Below, piece by piece: positions 9,215 to 16,757 of a stretch of 64,000 bases of DNA. The notes under the pieces were generated by a model. The model saw nothing but the letters and a program-made list of their open reading frames with translations, did no database searches and was not told where the DNA came from. Each line of letters opens with the position of its first letter. The stretch's first letter is position 1. A program made the translations under genes and the position numbers. The stretch is from Oscillospiraceae bacterium (GTDB lineage Bacteria > Bacillota > Clostridia > Oscillospirales > SIG627): assembly GCA_015064635.1 (NCBI GenBank), contig SVRV01000002.1:16140-80139 (forward strand), written 5' to 3'.

Positions 9215-9414
9215 CCCCTCGGATCCACCAAAAGAGAAAGTACCGACGCAAGTCTGTGCTTTTTCTTTTGTAGATATTTTGAAGGGATCGAACCCCGATA
9301 GCTACCGCCGTTAAGACAACAGTCCGGTGGACTGTTGTTAGGTGGGAGTTGTAAGAGCTATGCTCGAACAAGCGGAAGAACGCAGTTCTTTGTCGATTCC
9401 CCTCGGATCCACCA
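9215..9414. repeat. tRNA/tmRNA-3'-end-like direct repeats flanking a hairpin
   Basis: The 16-base sequence cccctcggatccacca occurs at 9215-9230 and again at 9399-9414, each ending in CCA. The second copy is preceded by tgtcgatt, so it reads like the T-loop, acceptor strand and CCA tail of a tRNA or tmRNA. Between them lies a perfect 10-base-pair hairpin (acaacagtcc, loop ggt, ggactgttgt) at 9316-9338 and, near 9285, gggatcgaacccc, which on the other strand also resembles a T-arm. No full cloverleaf can be drawn. This may be a decayed integration site or a small repeat family. Confidence 0.45.
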
Positions 9415-9444
9415 TTCACTTTCACGGAAAAGTGAGATAATAGC

Positions 9445-9479
9445 AAAATTACACCGAGCAAAACACTCGGTGTAATTTT
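9445..9479 (-). terminator. Rho-independent terminator of the XRE gene
   Basis: A perfect 14-base-pair stem (aaaattacaccgag / ctcggtgtaatttt) with a 7-base loop, 40 bases past the stop of the XRE regulator. The stem ends are A and U runs, so it could work in either direction. Confidence 0.75.
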
Positions 9480-9517
9480 ATATCGGAATTATAAATTTTT
9501 ACGATGTTTATTTGGGT

Positions 9518-10615
9518 TTATACTAATGTTTGAAGTTTGTTTAAAACTTGTTTGAATTTTTCTTTCTGTTGGCACAAATGATAAAGACTTCGCTCATCTT
9601 TGAGATCTTCATTTATACTGTCCAATAATATTTTGCATCTAACTTCCGAATCTGATTTCGATGTATTTTGTTTGTTATACTCAAGTTTATTTACAAGTAA
9701 TGAGCTATGTTTTAGACAAGCAGGTAATGAATCAAAAGCAATTGTGTGTTCTGAACATTTTTCCAGACATTCCAGAGCCTCATCTATTTTGTTTTGTTTC
9801 AAAAGCAATATTGTTATATCCTCGTATGTATTTGCAAGACGAATATGCGAAAAGGCGTAGTCCTCTTTTTCGTACGCAGTTTCGTAGAAAGCAATTATCT
9901 TTTTCAACAGTTCTATTTTATCTATGTCAGAATATTCATCACTATCAACCATACAAGTAACTACCTTCCGGAACAACCATATCAGTTTTTGAATTGTCTC
10001 TTGGCAATATTCAATTTTTTCTTTGCCGCTTAAAATTTCCGGTAAAACAGCTTCTTCGGTATTATACATTGTAGGTAAATCTATTGAAAACTTGATTGCC
10101 TTATCAGTTTCATCATTTCTGTGCAAAGAAAGACACATATCTGACAAAGACTTACACCTTATTTTGTTGTCTTTACAAAATTTCAAAATCGATTCATACA
10201 GTTCTATTGCCTGTGCATGATTTTCTTGTCTTTCTTCAGCCGTGTTGCCATACCTATCAAGAAAAACCGCTAAATCAGACATAATAAGAAAATCATTTGG
10301 GAAATTATGTAAACCTTCTCTTAATGCAGAAACACAGCCTTCAATGTTACCTTCCGAACTATTTTTCCGAGCTCTCTGTAAAATCTCATTTCTTTTTTCT
10401 TTATAGTGTATTTCATTCATCCCAAAGAGTTCATCAATCGACACATTAAAAAAACTTGCTATTGATGGTAAAAAAGTGATATCCGGATACCCCTCACCAC
10501 GTTCCCACTTTGAAATTGCCTGAGAAGATACACCAATGAAAGTAGAAAGCTCCTCTTGTGTAATATCTTTTTCTTTTCTTAACCTTCTTAAATTCTCAGA
10601 AAATTTAATTTTCAT
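9518..10615 (-). CDS. XRE-family transcriptional regulator with C-terminal helical repeats
   Basis: A 365-residue protein starting with a HTH_3 DNA-binding domain: LRRLRKEKDITQEELSTF, then SQAISKWERGEGYPD. The remaining 290 or so residues are helical and resemble tetratricopeptide-like repeats, a common plan for clostridial regulators that sense peptides or stress. I start it at the ATG at 10615 (MKIKFSENLRRL), which has AAGGAG six bases upstream; an upstream ATG at 10672 adds 19 residues without a homologous look. It has its own terminator and lies between two catabolic operons, but nothing in the sequence shows it controls either. Confidence 0.75.
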   Translation of the reverse strand: MKIKFSENLRRLRKEKDITQEELSTFIGVSSQAISKWERGEGYPDITFLPSIASFFNVSIDELFGMNEIHYKEKRNEILQRARKNSSEGNIEGCVSALREGLHNFPNDFLIMSDLAVFLDRYGNTAEERQENHAQAIELYESILKFCKDNKIRCKSLSDMCLSLHRNDETDKAIKFSIDLPTMYNTEEAVLPEILSGKEKIEYCQETIQKLIWLFRKVVTCMVDSDEYSDIDKIELLKKIIAFYETAYEKEDYAFSHIRLANTYEDITILLLKQNKIDEALECLEKCSEHTIAFDSLPACLKHSSLLVNKLEYNKQNTSKSDSEVRCKILLDSINEDLKDERSLYHLCQQKEKFKQVLNKLQTLV

Positions 10616-10878
10616 AAAATCTCCTTGTGCATATAAATAGTAAACAGCGCCGTTTCTGTATATATTATACACTTCTACAATCAGTAAATCAATAAATGCA
10701 TTGGCGGAAACAATTCTACGGAGCGTTTGTTTTAATTGTGTATTTTTAAAATTTCGTGTTTTTTAAGTGCAATATTTCAACTATGCCGAATTTTCATCTT
10801 ATAATCAATTGACATTATTATGTCAAATCATTATAATGTACATGAGACAAAAATATTTGATAAAGGTTATAAACCAAA
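10616..10878. other. Divergent intergenic region (XRE gene / DUF4186 gene)
   Basis: About 260 AT-rich bases between two genes pointing apart. The right half holds the promoter and palindrome of the DUF4186 gene (10809-10837). On the left, minus-strand gtataatatatac near 10660 could be the -10 region for the XRE gene. Nothing else is recognised. Confidence 0.4.
10809..10837 (+). promoter_or_regulatory. Promoter with overlapping palindrome, DUF4186 gene
   Basis: TTGACA (10809-10814), 17-base spacer and TATAAT (10832-10837), a full consensus sigma-A promoter. The -35 box is half of an inverted repeat, ttgacat-tatt-atgtcaa (10809-10826), which looks like a repressor operator placed over the promoter. 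Confidence 0.75.
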
Positions 10879-11265
10879 ATGTCAACGATTAACGAAGCTT
10901 TGGATAAGCTCAGCAAATCTCAATTTCGTTCAAAATTTCATTTAAACGAAGCAGATAAAAAGTATATTATTGATAAAGGTACAGCTACAATTAAATCTCA
11001 TGCAGAAGAATTTGTCCGCTTACGGCTTGCACCCGCTTCACCTAAAAATGACGGTAAACAGACACCTATGCGGGGACATCCTGTGTTTGTTGCTCAGCAT
11101 GCTTGTGCTTGCTGTTGCCGTGGGTGTCTAAAAAAATGGTACAATGTTCCACAAGGCGTAGAATTATCAGATGAACAACAAAAGCGTATCGTAAACCTTA
11201 TCCTGGCATGGATTGAAAAAGAGATGAAATCAACCAAGCATTATACAAAAATTCCGAGTCGATAA
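10879..11265 (+). CDS. DUF4186-family protein
   Basis: A 128-residue protein that matches the DUF4186 pattern throughout: RSKFHLNEADKKYI, the core PNDGKQTPMRGHPVFVAQHA rendered here as KNDGKQTPMRGHPVF, then a cysteine cluster CACCCRGCLKKW and a C-terminal helix. The Cys and His residues suggest a metal or Fe-S site, but no function is established to my knowledge. It is a single-gene unit with its own consensus promoter and a terminator that overlaps its stop codon. It lies convergent to the microcompartment operon and shows no clear link to it. Confidence 0.8.
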   Translation: MSTINEALDKLSKSQFRSKFHLNEADKKYIIDKGTATIKSHAEEFVRLRLAPASPKNDGKQTPMRGHPVFVAQHACACCCRGCLKKWYNVPQGVELSDEQQKRIVNLILAWIEKEMKSTKHYTKIPSR

Positions 11266-11277
11266 AGACTCGGAATT
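11250..11277. terminator. Bidirectional terminator (DUF4186 gene / microcompartment operon)
   Basis: An 11-base-pair stem, aattccgagtc / gactcggaatt, with loop gataaa. The loop contains the DUF4186 stop codon. T runs follow the stem in both directions, and the pduL stop is only 5 bases further on, so it probably ends both converging transcripts. Confidence 0.8.
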
Positions 11278-11281
11278 TATT

Positions 11282-11929
11282 TTAGTCATTTGAAACGATT
11301 TTAACTTTGCATCCGTTACCTATTCCGCAAGCATTTGCGTCATCCGTATCAAGGTGCATTTCAAGTGCGAATTTATCACTTACACGAACCTGTACGTCAT
11401 AAAGAGTGGTTCTCTTGCCGTCACCTTTAGCAGAAACCGCAACGTATTCGCCATCCTTTACGCCGAAACGCTTACCGTCTTCAAGACTCATATGTATGTG
11501 ACGATTTGCAAGAATACATCCCTCTTTAAGCGTTACAATACCCTTAGGACCTACAATTGTTACAGGTGCCGAACCTTCAATCTTACCCGATTCTCTTACC
11601 GGAGGCTTTACCTTAAGAGTAAATGAATCAGTTCTTGAAATTTCAACCTGAGACTCTTTTCTCACGGGACCAAGAACTCGTACACCCTCGATTGACTTCA
11701 ACGAAGGGCCAATCAATGTAAGCTGTTCCTTGCATGCATATTGACCTGGCTGTGAGAGATCTTTAAGCTTTGTAAGTTCATATCCCTTGCCAAAAAGTAT
11801 TTCAAGATGCTCTTGAGAAAGATGGATATGTCTGTTGGACACACCAACAGGAACAAGATTATCCTCCGCTTCGCAGCCGGATATAACTTTTTGTACTATT
11901 TCTGTAATTACTTTTACATCAAATTCCAT
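11282..11929 (-). CDS. pduL: PduL-type phosphate propanoyltransferase
   Basis: A 215-residue PduL-family phosphotransacylase. It converts propionyl-CoA to propionyl-phosphate inside the microcompartment and regenerates CoA. Both zinc-binding His motifs are present: SNRHIHLS (residues 31-38) and ANRHIHMS (141-148). The first 20 residues (VKVITEIVQKVIS) form the amphipathic encapsulation helix typical of microcompartment PduL. I place the start at ATG 11929, which has a GGAGAAAG ribosome-binding site 13 bases after the aldehyde dehydrogenase stop; the longer open frame overlaps that gene. It is the last gene of the operon. The kinase that would make propionate and ATP is not in the locus. Confidence 0.92.
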   Translation of the reverse strand: MEFDVKVITEIVQKVISGCEAEDNLVPVGVSNRHIHLSQEHLEILFGKGYELTKLKDLSQPGQYACKEQLTLIGPSLKSIEGVRVLGPVRKESQVEISRTDSFTLKVKPPVRESGKIEGSAPVTIVGPKGIVTLKEGCILANRHIHMSLEDGKRFGVKDGEYVAVSAKGDGKRTTLYDVQVRVSDKFALEMHLDTDDANACGIGNGCKVKIVSND

Positions 11930-11942
11930 TTTCTTTCTCCTA

Positions 11943-13391
11943 TCAGATAATTCTGAAGCTGTCTGCAAGAACACATCTTCGCTGTCTGGTGAAGCTTCTT
12001 GCAGAAGTAATTCCCTCACCGGTAGGACCTGCGATTGTAAATGTTGTATGTCCTTCTCCGCCAAAGCCTATACCGGCATACGAAGGAGCATTCTTAACAA
12101 ATATTGTTGTCTCAACAGCCTTAGCAAACTTTGAAAGATTATCTATATTCTTTGAGTGCATATGCGCTGTATGACGGCATCCATGTTCAGCCTTAACAGC
12201 AAGTTCAACTGCTTGGTCTATATTATCAACTCTTACGATAGGAAGAATAGGCATCATAAGCTCGTGCTGAACAAAGTCATGCTCGAAAGGAACTTCACAG
12301 ATAATACATCTGATATCCTTGCTAACTTCAATACCAATCATCTTAAGAATAACGTCTGCATTTCTGCCAACACAATCGCGGTTTACAACTTTGGATGTCT
12401 TTCCTGCTTTATTTGTTTTCTCCTGAAGAACAATCTTTGCAAGAGCATCTGCCTGCTCGGGTGTTATCATATATGAACCCGCCTTCTTCATACCGCTGAT
12501 AAGCTCATCAGCAATATTTCTGAAAGCAAATACTTCCTTTTCTGCTATACAAGGAAGGTTGTTATCAAATGTACAGCCGTCTATAATATCCTTTGCTGCC
12601 TTAGCAATATCCGCAGTATCATCAACGATTACGGGAGGGTTACCGGCTCCTGCACCGATAGCCTTCTTGCCGGACGAAAGAACAGCTTTAACAACACCGG
12701 GACCACCTGTACATACAAGAAGTTTGATAAGAGGATGAGACTGCATAATAGCGGCAGAATCAAGTGTAGGCTTATCCATTGAGCAAACAAGTACATCAGG
12801 ACCACCTGCTGCCTTGGACGCTCTGTTAACGAGGTCAACAGCGTAGTTGGAAGTAGCGATAGCATTAGGATGAGGATTGAATACAACACCGTTACCTGCT
12901 GCAATCATTCCGATTGAATTACAAATTACTGTTTCACTGGGGTTAGTACTGGGAGTAATTGCTCCAACAACTCCGAAAGGTGCCATCTCAATAAGTGTGA
13001 GACCATCATCACCTGTCTTTGCGTTAGAAACAATATCTTCCGTGCCCGGTGTCTTGTTAGCAACGAGAATGTGCTTAAGCTTTTTATGCTCAACTCGTCC
13101 CATTCCTGTTTCGGCAACACCGATTTCAGCCATAATAGGAGCTTCGGCAATTGTAAGACGTCTGATCTCGGTAATTATCTTCTCTCTCTTTTCTACCGAC
13201 ATATCTCTTACAGCCTTATAGCCTTTATTAGCGGCATCTATAGCTTCATTCATATCACTATAAACACCGATAAGCTTTCTTCCGTTGTACTGTGTTGAAT
13301 CCCATGTAGCCTTAGAAGTAGAGCCTGACTGCATAGCGCCTATAACTTTTTCAACGATAGTCTTAATTTCATTTTCGGTAATCTGAGCCAT
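11943..13391 (-). CDS. CoA-acylating aldehyde dehydrogenase (PduP-like)
   Basis: A 482-residue aldehyde dehydrogenase of the PduP/EutE type, converting propionaldehyde, CoA and NAD+ to propionyl-CoA. The catalytic Cys281 lies in FDNNLPCIAEKEV, and the family motifs APFGVVGAITPSTNP and GAGAGNPPVIVD are present. Residues 4-20 (ITENEIKTIVEKVIGAM) are an encapsulation peptide, separated from the enzyme by a Ser/Thr-rich linker. It lies between the DeoR regulator and pduL in the operon. Start ATG has an AAAGG site upstream. Preference for propionaldehyde over acetaldehyde is inferred from the propanediol dehydratase in the locus. Confidence 0.92.
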   Translation of the reverse strand: MAQITENEIKTIVEKVIGAMQSGSTSKATWDSTQYNGRKLIGVYSDMNEAIDAANKGYKAVRDMSVEKREKIITEIRRLTIAEAPIMAEIGVAETGMGRVEHKKLKHILVANKTPGTEDIVSNAKTGDDGLTLIEMAPFGVVGAITPSTNPSETVICNSIGMIAAGNGVVFNPHPNAIATSNYAVDLVNRASKAAGGPDVLVCSMDKPTLDSAAIMQSHPLIKLLVCTGGPGVVKAVLSSGKKAIGAGAGNPPVIVDDTADIAKAAKDIIDGCTFDNNLPCIAEKEVFAFRNIADELISGMKKAGSYMITPEQADALAKIVLQEKTNKAGKTSKVVNRDCVGRNADVILKMIGIEVSKDIRCIICEVPFEHDFVQHELMMPILPIVRVDNIDQAVELAVKAEHGCRHTAHMHSKNIDNLSKFAKAVETTIFVKNAPSYAGIGFGGEGHTTFTIAGPTGEGITSARSFTRQRRCVLADSFRII

Positions 13392-13421
13392 AATATCAAT
13401 CCTTTCAATATCAATTAACGG

Positions 13422-14180
13422 TCAATAAATCAACTCGATATTTTTTCTTTCAAATTCTTTGATACAATCCGCAGAAGGCTTTGCATCGGTAACAATGATG
13501 TCAATGTCTTCAAGCTCGCATATTTTTACAAAAGATACTTTATCAAATTTTGTATTATCAACAGCTAACACAATTTTATTTGCGCTTTTTAAAAAACATT
13601 TCTTCAAATGAGCATTATTCTCGCGGGTATCTGTTATACCCTTTTCAATATCAAGCCCTTTACAAGACATAACTGCATAATCAGCGTGGTAATTCGATAC
13701 AGCTGAAATTGCAGATGAACTCAAAAACGACATAGAATCCTGGCTGTATGCACCGCCGGTTGAAATAACACGCCAATCATTTGATGCAGGAAGATCTAAA
13801 AGTATTTCAACTGAATTTGTAATAAGAGTCAAATTGTGCTTCGAGAAAATACTCTTAACAGTAAACAAAGCCGTAGTACTAGCATCAAGCATAATACTGT
13901 CACCGTCTTGTATAAGATTTCCTATCTTTTCAGCTATGTATTTTTTTCCGCTTACATTGGTTAATTTTCTAACAGTATACGGCAATTCTGCTGTCATATT
14001 ATCGCTTTTGACTGCACCGCCGTATGTTTTCTTGGCGAATCCCTCACGCTCAAGCTTTTCAAGGTCACGTCTTATTGTTTCTTCGGTAACATTATAAAAC
14101 AAAGCTAAATCACTGACAATGACCTTGCCATCAAGCATAAGCTTAGACAGTATTTCGTTTTTTCTTTCAATAGGTAACAT
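13422..14180 (-). CDS. DeoR-family transcriptional regulator
   Basis: A 252-residue DeoR repressor. The N-terminal helix-turn-helix is clear (ERKNEILSKLMLDGKVIVSDLA region, then VTEETIRRDLEKLEREGFAKK), followed by a DeoR sugar-phosphate sensor domain with the motif DSIMLDASTTALFTVKSI. DeoR regulators respond to phosphorylated sugars, here plausibly fuculose- or rhamnulose-1-phosphate or DHAP. It lies inside the microcompartment operon, 30 bases before the aldehyde dehydrogenase, so it probably regulates its own locus. The repeated T/G-rich sequences upstream of the two operon promoters are candidate operators. Confidence 0.88.
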   Translation of the reverse strand: MLPIERKNEILSKLMLDGKVIVSDLALFYNVTEETIRRDLEKLEREGFAKKTYGGAVKSDNMTAELPYTVRKLTNVSGKKYIAEKIGNLIQDGDSIMLDASTTALFTVKSIFSKHNLTLITNSVEILLDLPASNDWRVISTGGAYSQDSMSFLSSSAISAVSNYHADYAVMSCKGLDIEKGITDTRENNAHLKKCFLKSANKIVLAVDNTKFDKVSFVKICELEDIDIIVTDAKPSADCIKEFERKNIELIY

Positions 14181-14189
14181 TATATCACC

Positions 14190-14738
14190 TTAAAGAATAT
14201 TCTTCCACAGTTTTTCATCTGGACCTGCAATAACTGAACTATCAAGGAACATTCCGTTACCTCCAGCACCTGCAATAGCCTTATCTATAGCTGCAGAGAC
14301 AGCAGAAACTTCACCGGTAAGAAGCAGGTAAGATTTTCCGCACATTCCTCTGGCAAGTCTAAGTTCTATCAAATCAACTATGGCAGTCTTTGCAGCTGTA
14401 TCAGCTGCTACAATTGCAGAAGCAACCGAATACGTTTCAAGAATACCAAGTGCCTTGGGATTCTGAATCTCAATTGTTCCGTAAATAGCTCCAAACAAAG
14501 ACTCGTGGGGATTACCCAACACAAATGTGTCAATCAAATGCTCTGTTGCGTGGTTAGAAGCCGCATCAACAGCCGCACGTACTGCACTGAGGTCACCCTC
14601 AATAAGTACAAAATATTTTCCGGGACAAACTGTTTCGGCATGAATTATATCAACTTCCGCTGTCTTAACCATAATATCGGCCGCAGTTATACCCGACGAA
14701 ACTGTTTTAAATTCTACAAGACCTATAGCCTTACTCAT
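14190..14738 (-). CDS. pduT: BMC-T shell protein with Fe-S pore cysteine (PduT-like)
   Basis: A 182-residue shell protein with two tandem BMC domains (about residues 3-90 and 95-180), forming pseudohexameric trimers. Cys38 in TVCPGKYF is at the position where PduT holds a [4Fe-4S] cluster at the pore from one Cys of each monomer. It is immediately downstream of the PduS-like Fe-S flavoprotein, and the two genes overlap by one base, which supports an electron path across the shell. The second domain carries its own Cys in the pore region (ARGMCGKSY). The assignment follows PduT; other BMC-T types lack this cysteine. Confidence 0.92.
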   Translation of the reverse strand: MSKAIGLVEFKTVSSGITAADIMVKTAEVDIIHAETVCPGKYFVLIEGDLSAVRAAVDAASNHATEHLIDTFVLGNPHESLFGAIYGTIEIQNPKALGILETYSVASAIVAADTAAKTAIVDLIELRLARGMCGKSYLLLTGEVSAVSAAIDKAIAGAGGNGMFLDSSVIAGPDEKLWKNIL

Positions 14739-16081
14739 TAACTATTACCTCTCTCGGATGTAATGATTATACATTTCTGATTTATATCTTTTACAGTACC
14801 GCAAATAGATGCGTGGATGTTTACTCCCAATTTATCCTTATCAGCAGCTGCAACAACCTGACCAATTTGCACACTGTCACCAACTTTTACAACGGGTACA
14901 GCCGGTGCACCTATATGCTGAGAAAGCATTATTCTTACTTCACTGGGTTCAAGCTTAGTATCAAATATAGGAGCCTTTACATTGTACTTATTAAGTCCCA
15001 ATCTTGAACGAAGTCTGGCAAGAGGAACTCTTCTGAAAGAACGAGCTTTAGGCACACCTGAAAGTTTAGCATCTTTAGGCGGTGTTACCCCAGCAGCTCT
15101 CATACCACGCTTAAATGCATCAATAAGCGCCTTAGGAGAAAGTCCCTGCTGGCATGAATACATCTCACAAAGCCCACAACCGCAGCAAAACATTGCATCA
15201 AGATAAGGCTTAACCTTCACAGTATCATTATTCGAAACAACTCTCATGAACTCATGAGGCTCAATCGGGTGTCCTAAGAGATACCGAGGACAAAGGTCAG
15301 TACAAAACCTACACTGACAGCATGATGCCATTGTACGCTTTAAATCAACTATCGGCTTTACTTTCTTACGCATTACAACATAGTGATTCTGAGGAAGTAC
15401 TATAATTGCATTAGTTGTCTTAGTTACATAATCATTAGGAGAACCAAGAGAACCCATCATAGGACCTCCAAGAACATATGCCGCATCCTCGACAGTCTCT
15501 CCACCGCTGAGTTTAATAACTTCAGAAAGTTTTGTTCCAATAGGAACAAGAAAAGTTCCGGGATTCTTTACTTCACCTGTTACTGTAACATACTTCTGTG
15601 TAACAGGTGTATTATTCTTTATTGCGTTATATACATTATAAATAGTCTCAACGTTAAAGACTGTAACACCGACAGATGAGGGAATCGCACCCGGTGCAAC
15701 TACCCTTCCTGTTGCTTCATAAATCAAAACAACCTCATCACCTGCGGGATAAATTTCATCAAGTTTACAAATAGATATATTTTTGAACGAAGCAAGCTCA
15801 CCTTCAACAGCAGCTATAGCGTTTTTATATACTGCTTTTAAAGCGATAATAATACTTTCTGCTTCGATTGTTTGCGCAATCAAATCAAGCGCCCACATAA
15901 TTTCGTAGGCATTCTTTTCTAAAAGCTGTCTGTGAAGCTTCAAAAGAGGCTCGCATTCAGCACAGTTTAAAATTAATGTATCAACTTTTTTATTAAGTTT
16001 TGCGTAAGACGGGAATCCGGCACCTCCGGCACCAACAATTCCGGCATCACGCATTGCAATTTTCAGTTCATCAAAATTCAT
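14738..16081 (-). CDS. pduS: PduS-like Fe-S flavoprotein (RnfC-related)
   Basis: A 447-residue RnfC/NuoF-like protein. The N-terminus has the glycine-rich nucleotide-binding stretch GIVGAGGAGFPSYAKL; an SLBB-like domain follows (VTVTGEVKNPGTFLVPIGT, residues 165-185). Two cysteine clusters for [4Fe-4S] centres lie at residues 254-264 (CCQCRFCTDLCP) and 299-310 (CCGCGLCEMYSC). In B12-dependent Pdu organelles PduS reduces cobalamin. Here the signature enzyme is a glycyl radical enzyme with no cobalamin, so a role in NAD(H) or electron balance across the shell, with the PduT-like cluster protein, is more likely. Start overlaps the BMC-P stop by 4 bases. Confidence 0.88.
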   Translation of the reverse strand: MNFDELKIAMRDAGIVGAGGAGFPSYAKLNKKVDTLILNCAECEPLLKLHRQLLEKNAYEIMWALDLIAQTIEAESIIIALKAVYKNAIAAVEGELASFKNISICKLDEIYPAGDEVVLIYEATGRVVAPGAIPSSVGVTVFNVETIYNVYNAIKNNTPVTQKYVTVTGEVKNPGTFLVPIGTKLSEVIKLSGGETVEDAAYVLGGPMMGSLGSPNDYVTKTTNAIIVLPQNHYVVMRKKVKPIVDLKRTMASCCQCRFCTDLCPRYLLGHPIEPHEFMRVVSNNDTVKVKPYLDAMFCCGCGLCEMYSCQQGLSPKALIDAFKRGMRAAGVTPPKDAKLSGVPKARSFRRVPLARLRSRLGLNKYNVKAPIFDTKLEPSEVRIMLSQHIGAPAVPVVKVGDSVQIGQVVAAADKDKLGVNIHASICGTVKDINQKCIIITSERGNS

Positions 16082-16359
16082 TTCTTCGGTACTCCTGACA
16101 ATCCTACACCATCATCAACTATTCCAACAATCGCAGCATCAATCGGAGCTGTATCCATACCGCACCCGATTCTGGCTGCACTTCCAAGAGCCACAAGAAC
16201 AATCTCGCCGATTCCCGCACCGATATTGTCAACCGCAACTATTCTATTTTTCGTATCACCTATCACTTCAAGAGGTTCCACAAGCATAAACTTGTTACCT
16301 ACAAGATTATCATTTTTGCGAGTTGATACTATGCTTCCGATTACTTTTCCGACGATCAT
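16078..16359 (-). CDS. BMC-P pentameric shell vertex protein (EutN/PduN-like)
   Basis: A 93-residue EutN/CcmL-fold protein that caps the vertices of the microcompartment as pentamers. It starts MIVGKVIGSIVSTRKNDNL, and has the family stretch VDNIGAGIGEIVLVALGSAAR followed by PIDAAIVGIVD. Only twelve pentamers are needed per shell, and its gene lies just after a strong stem-loop that separates it from the major hexamer genes. Its end overlaps the PduS-like gene. A GGAATG-type weak ribosome-binding site (AAAGGAATGT) precedes the ATG. Confidence 0.93.
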   Translation of the reverse strand: MIVGKVIGSIVSTRKNDNLVGNKFMLVEPLEVIGDTKNRIVAVDNIGAGIGEIVLVALGSAARIGCGMDTAPIDAAIVGIVDDGVGLSGVPKK

Positions 16360-16397
16360 TTGTTACATTCCTTTCAAATTAGGTTAATAGATGGTCG

Positions 16398-16429
16398 TTC
16401 TCTTCCCAATCCGAAGATTGGGAAGAGAA
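16398..16429 (-). promoter_or_regulatory. Intercistronic UUCG stem-loop between BMC-H and BMC-P genes
   Basis: A perfect 14-base-pair stem (minus strand ttctcttcccaatc / gattgggaagagaa) closed by a UUCG tetraloop with a C-G closing pair, the most stable hairpin cap. No U run follows, so it is not a standard terminator. It sits in the 80-base gap after the BMC-H genes and before BMC-P. It could stabilise the upstream shell mRNA or partly attenuate, giving more hexamer than pentamer. Confidence 0.7.
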
Positions 16430-16441
16430 TCAAATTAGCAA

Positions 16442-16720
16442 TTACTTAATGATGGGAAGAATCTTCTCAACATCAGCATGAGGTCTGGGGATTACGTGAA
16501 TAGCAACTACCTCTCCGAGTTTAGCTGCTGCTGCTCCGCCTGCCTCTGTTGCAGCATTAACTGCTCCAACATCGCCTCTTACCATAACAGATACGAGACC
16601 GCTACCGATCTTCTCTGTTCCGATGAGAGTTACATTTGCTGCCTTTACCATTGCATCTGCTGCTTCGATTGCTGCAACAAGACCTCTGGTTTCTACCATT
16701 CCAAGTGCTTCAAGTGCCAT
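16442..16720 (-). CDS. BMC-H hexameric shell protein (PduA/PduJ-like), copy 1
   Basis: A 92-residue canonical single-BMC-domain shell protein. [22 protein letters not shown] and [14 protein letters not shown] are diagnostic. The pore loop is EKIGSGLV. It differs from the BMC domain of the next gene upstream at only three residues (Asn/Lys, Ala/Ser and Val/Ile), so the two are recent duplicates or are kept alike by gene conversion. The ribosome-binding site AGGAGG with spacer aaagaaaa is also identical in both. It is expected to be a bulk facet protein. Confidence 0.95.
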   Translation of the reverse strand: MALEALGMVETRGLVAAIEAADAMVKAANVTLIGTEKIGSGLVSVMVRGDVGAVNAATEAGGAAAAKLGEVVAIHVIPRPHADVEKILPIIK

Positions 16721-16757
16721 TTTTCTTTCCTCCTGAAAATTTATTTATTTTATTTGC

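Larger units (their letters stand above)
8965..9517. other. Non-coding spacer between sugar operon promoter and XRE gene
   Basis: About 550 bases with no convincing gene. Short open frames here lack ribosome-binding sites and overlap repeats, so I leave them out. The stretch holds two tRNA-3'-end-like direct repeats, a perfect hairpin at 9316-9338 and the terminator at 9445-9479, annotated separately. From 8965 to about 9210 I see only AT-rich sequence with no clear structure. Confidence 0.6.

Noticed and set aside
9280..9414. Intact tRNA or tmRNA gene
   Set aside because: T-arm-like and CCA pieces are present, but no matching 5' acceptor strand, D-arm or anticodon arm can be paired.
9183..9461. 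Open frame across the tRNA-like repeats
   Set aside because: It spans the repeats, hairpin and terminator, with no ribosome-binding site; its translation is what repeat sequence gives by chance.
11930..12064. Longer N-terminus for PduL
   Set aside because: It would lie inside the aldehyde dehydrogenase gene; ATG 11929 has a good ribosome-binding site and starts the encapsulation helix.
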